Shown here: piece by piece, positions 63,201 through 64,000 of the stretch
Position numbering within the stretch: the stretch's first letter is position 1
Layout: each line of letters opens with the position of its first letter
DNA from: Lepisosteus oculatus
Taxonomy: Eukaryota; Chordata; Actinopteri; Semionotiformes; Lepisosteidae
Direction of reading: 5' to 3'
Length of the DNA stretch: 64,000 nt
Assembly: GCF_040954835.1 (NCBI RefSeq)
Contig: NC_090712.1
Coordinates: forward strand, 2,551,284-2,615,283
The notes under the pieces: model-generated
What the model was told of the DNA's origin: nothing
Database searches by the model: none
What the model saw: only the letters and a program-made list of their open reading frames with translations
Made by a program: the position numbers and the translations under genes

Positions 63201-63283
63201 CTCACTCCGAGTGGAACCTGTTTGTGACGTGCCTCATGACTCTGATGGGCTACAACACCGACAGGCTGGCGTGGATGCGCAGT
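48028..63283 (+). CDS. anapc1: anapc1, anaphase-promoting complex subunit 1 (5' part, residues 1-679)
   Basis: Encodes APC1, the largest scaffold subunit of the APC/C, the nuclear ubiquitin ligase that targets securin and cyclin B for mitotic exit. Sixteen coding exons are in the window, all with GT/AG junctions and consistent phase; 2037 nt join to 679 codons. The human protein has 1944 residues, so about a third is present and the gene runs past 64000. The start MSNVYEERATMIAAGELQEF matches the conserved vertebrate N terminus. Residues 1 to about 610 correspond to the N-terminal WD40-like beta-propeller. The Ser/Pro-rich loop (about residues 300-400, exons 9-10) is the phospho-regulated segment that in human APC1 blocks the CDC20 C-box site until mitotic phosphorylation. 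The segment after exon 16 (AIKFILPKE, YNTDRLAW) enters the middle domain. The PC repeats lie beyond the window. No stop, frameshift or missing splice site was found. Confidence 0.97.
48847..49008 (+). CDS. anapc1: anapc1 exon 3: residues 72-125
   Basis: Codes ESWQLRKG ... EEELYAAGNMVIWSRGS ... YKAFTVDSPVLQ, nearly identical to the human segment. Donor CTACAG|GTACAC, phase 0. Confidence 0.96.
49279..49321 (+). CDS. anapc1: anapc1 exon 4: residues 126-139
   Basis: A 43-nt mini-exon coding ALWCNFGVPEEDRE plus one base. The acceptor is TTATTTCAG and the donor GAAG|GTAATT. It corresponds to human ALWCDF... but the following acidic segment is diverged. Confidence 0.88.
49683..49783 (+). CDS. anapc1: anapc1 exon 5: residues 140-173
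   Basis: Codes EQEVVEQTVCVVQRTCVNVH followed by SITGKDFISPLPFQ; human has SIEGKDYIASLPFQ. Acceptor TTGCTTTCAG, donor TTCCAG|GTGAGT. Confidence 0.95.
49784..53155 (+). other. anapc1: anapc1 intron 5 (3.4 kb)
   Basis: The longest intron in the window. No exon or clear repeat was recognised. A segment at about 51420-51560 resembles a dispersed fish repeat (CTTCAGTCCTAAGGG ... GGTTCCAAATTAAGG), weakly. Confidence 0.6.
53156..53238 (+). CDS. anapc1: anapc1 exon 6: residues 174-200
   Basis: Codes VSAVWPTKFGLLFERKNPTS and on to QSPP plus two bases. Human has VANVWPTKYGLLFERS. Acceptor TTTCTCTAAG, donor CCAAG|GTAATA. Confidence 0.94.
53907..53980 (+). CDS. anapc1: anapc1 exon 7: residues 201-225
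   Basis: Codes REPLPTIFSMRHPLDEIAPV and ICKST. Human has REPLPTMFSMLHPLDEITPLVCKS. Acceptor TTTTCCCAG, donor AACAG|GTGAGA. Confidence 0.95.
54490..54635 (+). CDS. anapc1: anapc1 exon 8: residues 226-274
   Basis: Codes GLFEAAQVQYVADSTLRIVF ... IIMTYDTVQYTHTVWALRRV, aligned with human VQYVVDHAMKIVF ... IVMTYDAVQNVHSVWTLRRV. Acceptor GCACGCAG, donor CAAGAG|GTATTA. Confidence 0.96.
55188..55411 (+). CDS. anapc1: anapc1 exon 9: residues 275-348
   Basis: Codes EQFVVLKYPEQIGTPQKLVA ... FTAHLRNVSKMDSPSGSPFQ ... YSRSHSPSISNMAAL. This is the start of the Ser/Pro-rich regulatory loop with many SP sites. A longer open frame continues past the donor CTCAG|GTCAGC to 55625 but is intronic. Confidence 0.95.
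55884..56093 (+). CDS. anapc1: anapc1 exon 10: residues 349-418
   Basis: Codes SRSYSPAIGMPSFSEAPRFN ... SPSPKNHSVCHSPNSTLNDS ... APETEPIVPELCMEQLWTE. This covers the loop segment that contains the autoinhibitory, CDC20-C-box-mimicking part in human APC1. Acceptor TTCGCAG, donor TCCAG|GTACCG. Confidence 0.95.
56328..56423 (+). CDS. anapc1: anapc1 exon 11: residues 419-450
   Basis: Codes REKSCQATKVFTTTDLCDHR and FLCFLVESQQQL. Human has REKNSQASKVFITSDLCGQKFLCFLVESQLQL. Acceptor TGTCCCAG, donor CTGAG|GTAAGT. Confidence 0.96.
56540..56890 (+). repeat. tRNA-derived SINE in anapc1 intron 11
   Basis: A box A-like TAGCTGTTGAACGC and a box B-like GGTCGCGGGTTCGAGCCC are followed by a body with GGTTGGTGGCAACACTGAGA and GACGATTGGCTGGAAGATGG. 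The promoter box spacing supports a tRNA SINE. The boundaries are approximate and the family is unnamed. Confidence 0.55.
57369..57459 (+). CDS. anapc1: anapc1 exon 12: residues 451-481
   Basis: Codes RCVKFIESNDSSQLIFVSVT and TIPAKDAAPLE. Human has RCVKFQESNDKTQLIFGSVTNIPAKDAAPVE. Acceptor TTGTTGCAG, donor CTAGAG|GTAATT. Confidence 0.96.
57951..58016 (+). CDS. anapc1: anapc1 exon 13: residues 482-503
   Basis: Codes NISAMLVLETNGSLVLYTGI and SR, a propeller strand pair. Acceptor TTCTTCAACAG, donor CCCGG|GTATGT. Confidence 0.95.
58656..58793 (+). CDS. anapc1: anapc1 exon 14: residues 504-549
   Basis: Codes VGKVYIPGLPAPSCSLSNPM, PRPSTPLDSISTP and on to GRLDE, matching human VGKVFIPGLPAPS ... 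MPRPSTPLDGVSTP. Acceptor TTTCCTAG, donor ATGAG|GTGAGC. Confidence 0.96.
58794..60212 (+). other. anapc1: anapc1 intron 14
   Basis: 1.4 kb, AT-rich, with a short TA run near 60113-60127. No exon or recognised repeat. Confidence 0.6.
60213..60353 (+). CDS. anapc1: anapc1 exon 15: residues 550-596
   Basis: Codes VVMLSPVSELRGSPKHHESS ... FQQIGAYIHSLRDPVRNRVT plus L; human has VVLLSPVPELRDSSKLHDS ... FQQLGTYIHSIRDPVHNRVTL. Acceptor TTTTCTCAG, donor TTTG|GTAAGT. Confidence 0.96.
60956..61016 (+). CDS. anapc1: anapc1 exon 16: residues 597-616
   Basis: Codes EMSNGSMLRITIPEMATSEL plus one base; human has ELSNGSMVRITIPEIATSEL. Acceptor CCTCTTTAG, donor CTGG|GTAAAA. Confidence 0.96.
61017..62492 (+). 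other. anapc1: anapc1 intron 16, 5' part
   Basis: No exon or recognised repeat before the 5S SINE at 62493. The 91-codon frame at 61774-62049 has no domain. Confidence 0.55.
62493..63043 (+). repeat. 5S-rRNA-derived SINE, SINE3-like tail, in anapc1 intron 16
   Basis: The head (62493-62585) keeps AAGCTCAGCAGGTGTGAGCC and GGATGGGAGACCTCCTGGGA, the 5S internal promoter blocks. The body shares CAGTATAGTGACTGGGACAC and TCTCGAAAAGAGTAAGGGTG with the copy at 14923-15393. The tail differs: GAACTGGCTTCATCATTCTG to TAAAGCGCTTAGAGTGGAGT. This layout matches the zebrafish-type SINE3 plan of a 5S head plus CR1-like tail. The element ends about 50 bp before the exon 17 acceptor. Confidence 0.85.
63096..63283 (+). 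CDS. anapc1: anapc1 exon 17: residues 617-679
   Basis: Codes VKKCLLAIKFILPKETAVKV ... NAPGGPSSHSEWNLFVTCLM ... MGYNTDRLAWMRS. Human has CLQAIKFILPKEIAVQMLVKW ... GGPSYHSEWNLFVTCLMNMMGYNTDRLAW. The acceptor is TTTGCCCCAG and the donor CGCAGT|GTGAGT, phase 0. The next exon is outside the window. Confidence 0.95.
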
Positions 63284-63411
63284 GTGAGTGGTGCCCCCTT
63301 CTGCCCTGTCTGACGCACAGGGCAACCCGCACAAGCACATCCGTGTGCCCTGCGCTGCTGCAGCTGCTGCCTAGGGCAGCATGTTGGGTTTTAAACTTCA
63401 TTAACATGAAC

Positions 63412-63689
63412 ATTAACATCACTTTATTAGCCACATACAATTTCTTGCATTAGGAATTTTGTATTTTCGCATACCCCAACTTGCTCTCCATGAGACACAC
63501 AGACAGGGAGAGAAGCTTGGGGCCAGAGCGCAGGTCAGCTATTGTACAGCGCCCCTGGAGCAGCTGGGGTTAAGGGCCTTGCTCAGGGGCCCAGCGGAGT
63601 AGGATTCCTCTGCCGGCTGCGGGATTTGAACCAGCAACCTTCCAGCCACTGACGCAGATCCTGAGCCACAGAGCCACCGCTCCGCCCCT
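63412..63689 (-). repeat. tRNA-derived SINE, copy 2, in anapc1 intron 17
   Basis: Same element as 2188-2417, better preserved. The minus-strand head is GAGCGGTGGCTCTGTGGCTC with box B GGTTCAAATCC, body GAGCAAGGCCCTTAACCCC, and a tail ending AAATTGTATGTGGCTAATAA. It abuts the tRNA-Met-like sequence that follows. Confidence 0.82.
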
Positions 63690-63702
63690 AAAAACGTGGC
63701 TC

Positions 63703-63775
63703 TGCCCTGTGTGAGGATCGAACTCGCAACCTTCAGATTATGAGACTGACATTCTACCTACTGCGCTAGCGAGGC
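63703..63775 (-). tRNA. tRNA-Met(CAT)-like gene, probably degenerate
   Basis: The 73-nt minus-strand sequence begins GCCTCGCTAGCGCAGTAGGT, has an intact anticodon arm (TCAGT-CTCATAA-TCTGA, anticodon CAT), box B GTTCGATCCTC, and ends GGGCA. It closely follows the eukaryotic elongator tRNA-Met. The D stem (GCGC against GAAT) is broken at two positions. The T stem has one mismatch and the acceptor stem two, so it is more likely a tRNA pseudogene or retroposed copy than a functional gene. Confidence 0.6.
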
Positions 63776-64000
63776 TCGGCGCGATTCACTTCCTGGTCGC
63801 TCAACATCCCAGGACAGCAGCGCCGTGTGTCAGACCCCAGCCCCAGCACAATTAGGCTCGTCTCAATTTGGTGGAAGGCCCTGCCTTTTGGGGTTTCAAG
63901 TGTTTTCTTCATCAGAAAGATGACATTAAAATCTGCAAGTAGGAAATTAAGGTCTGGATCAGACCAACCAATGGGCTTAACACATCATTTCAAATTACAC
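63776..64000 (+). other. anapc1: anapc1 intron 17, continuing
   Basis: No exon recognised. The next anapc1 exon is expected to the right of the window. Confidence 0.5.

Noticed and set aside
1..64000. CRISPR arrays, bacterial operons or phage-like gene clusters
   Set aside because: The window is a spliced vertebrate genome region; no regularly spaced repeats or prokaryotic gene organisation were seen.

Overview
The window is vertebrate nuclear DNA, almost certainly from a ray-finned fish. It has long non-coding stretches, spliced genes with GT/AG introns, and fish-type retroposons: 5S-rRNA-headed SINEs, tRNA-headed SINEs with LINE-like tails, L2 LINE debris, Tc1/mariner debris and solo-LTR-like units. 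The repeat mix recalls a non-teleost such as gar or bowfin, but I cannot fix the species.

Two protein-coding genes can be reconstructed exon by exon. On the minus strand, about 25.36-31.27 kb, is a complete vip gene for the prepro-VIP/PHI neuropeptide precursor. It has seven exons, a TATA box, an upstream CRE-like site, and a 196-residue precursor with a signal peptide, a PHI-type peptide, VIP and a C-terminal peptide. The last exon supplies only two codons and the stop. On the plus strand, from about 46.9 kb to beyond the right edge, is the 5' part of anapc1, the largest scaffold subunit of the anaphase-promoting complex. It has a non-coding first exon with a CCAAT/YY1-type promoter, then 16 coding exons in perfect phase, giving residues 1-679. 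The rest of the gene lies outside the window. The two genes are transcribed divergently and separated by about 15.6 kb. They have no known functional relationship, and their linkage differs from human (VIP 6q25, ANAPC1 2q13).

Layout: 1-25 kb is gene-poor DNA with SINEs, LTR-like units, a Tc1 transposase remnant, a Tc1-type MITE, an L2 reverse-transcriptase remnant and a 5S SINE; no credible gene was found there. 25-31.3 kb is vip. 31.3-46.8 kb is intergenic, with SINEs, a foldback repeat, a locally duplicated pyrimidine-rich block and a CpG-retaining non-coding stretch near 42.7-43.5 kb that could be regulatory. 46.8-64 kb is anapc1, whose introns hold more SINEs, including a second 5S SINE just before exon 17 and a degenerate tRNA-Met in intron 17.

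Almost all open frames outside the exons are chance frames. No previously undescribed molecular system was found. The most interesting items are two 5S SINEs with different LINE tails, the CpG-rich non-coding block, hairpin-forming repeats, and the overlapping upstream ORF at the anapc1 start codon.
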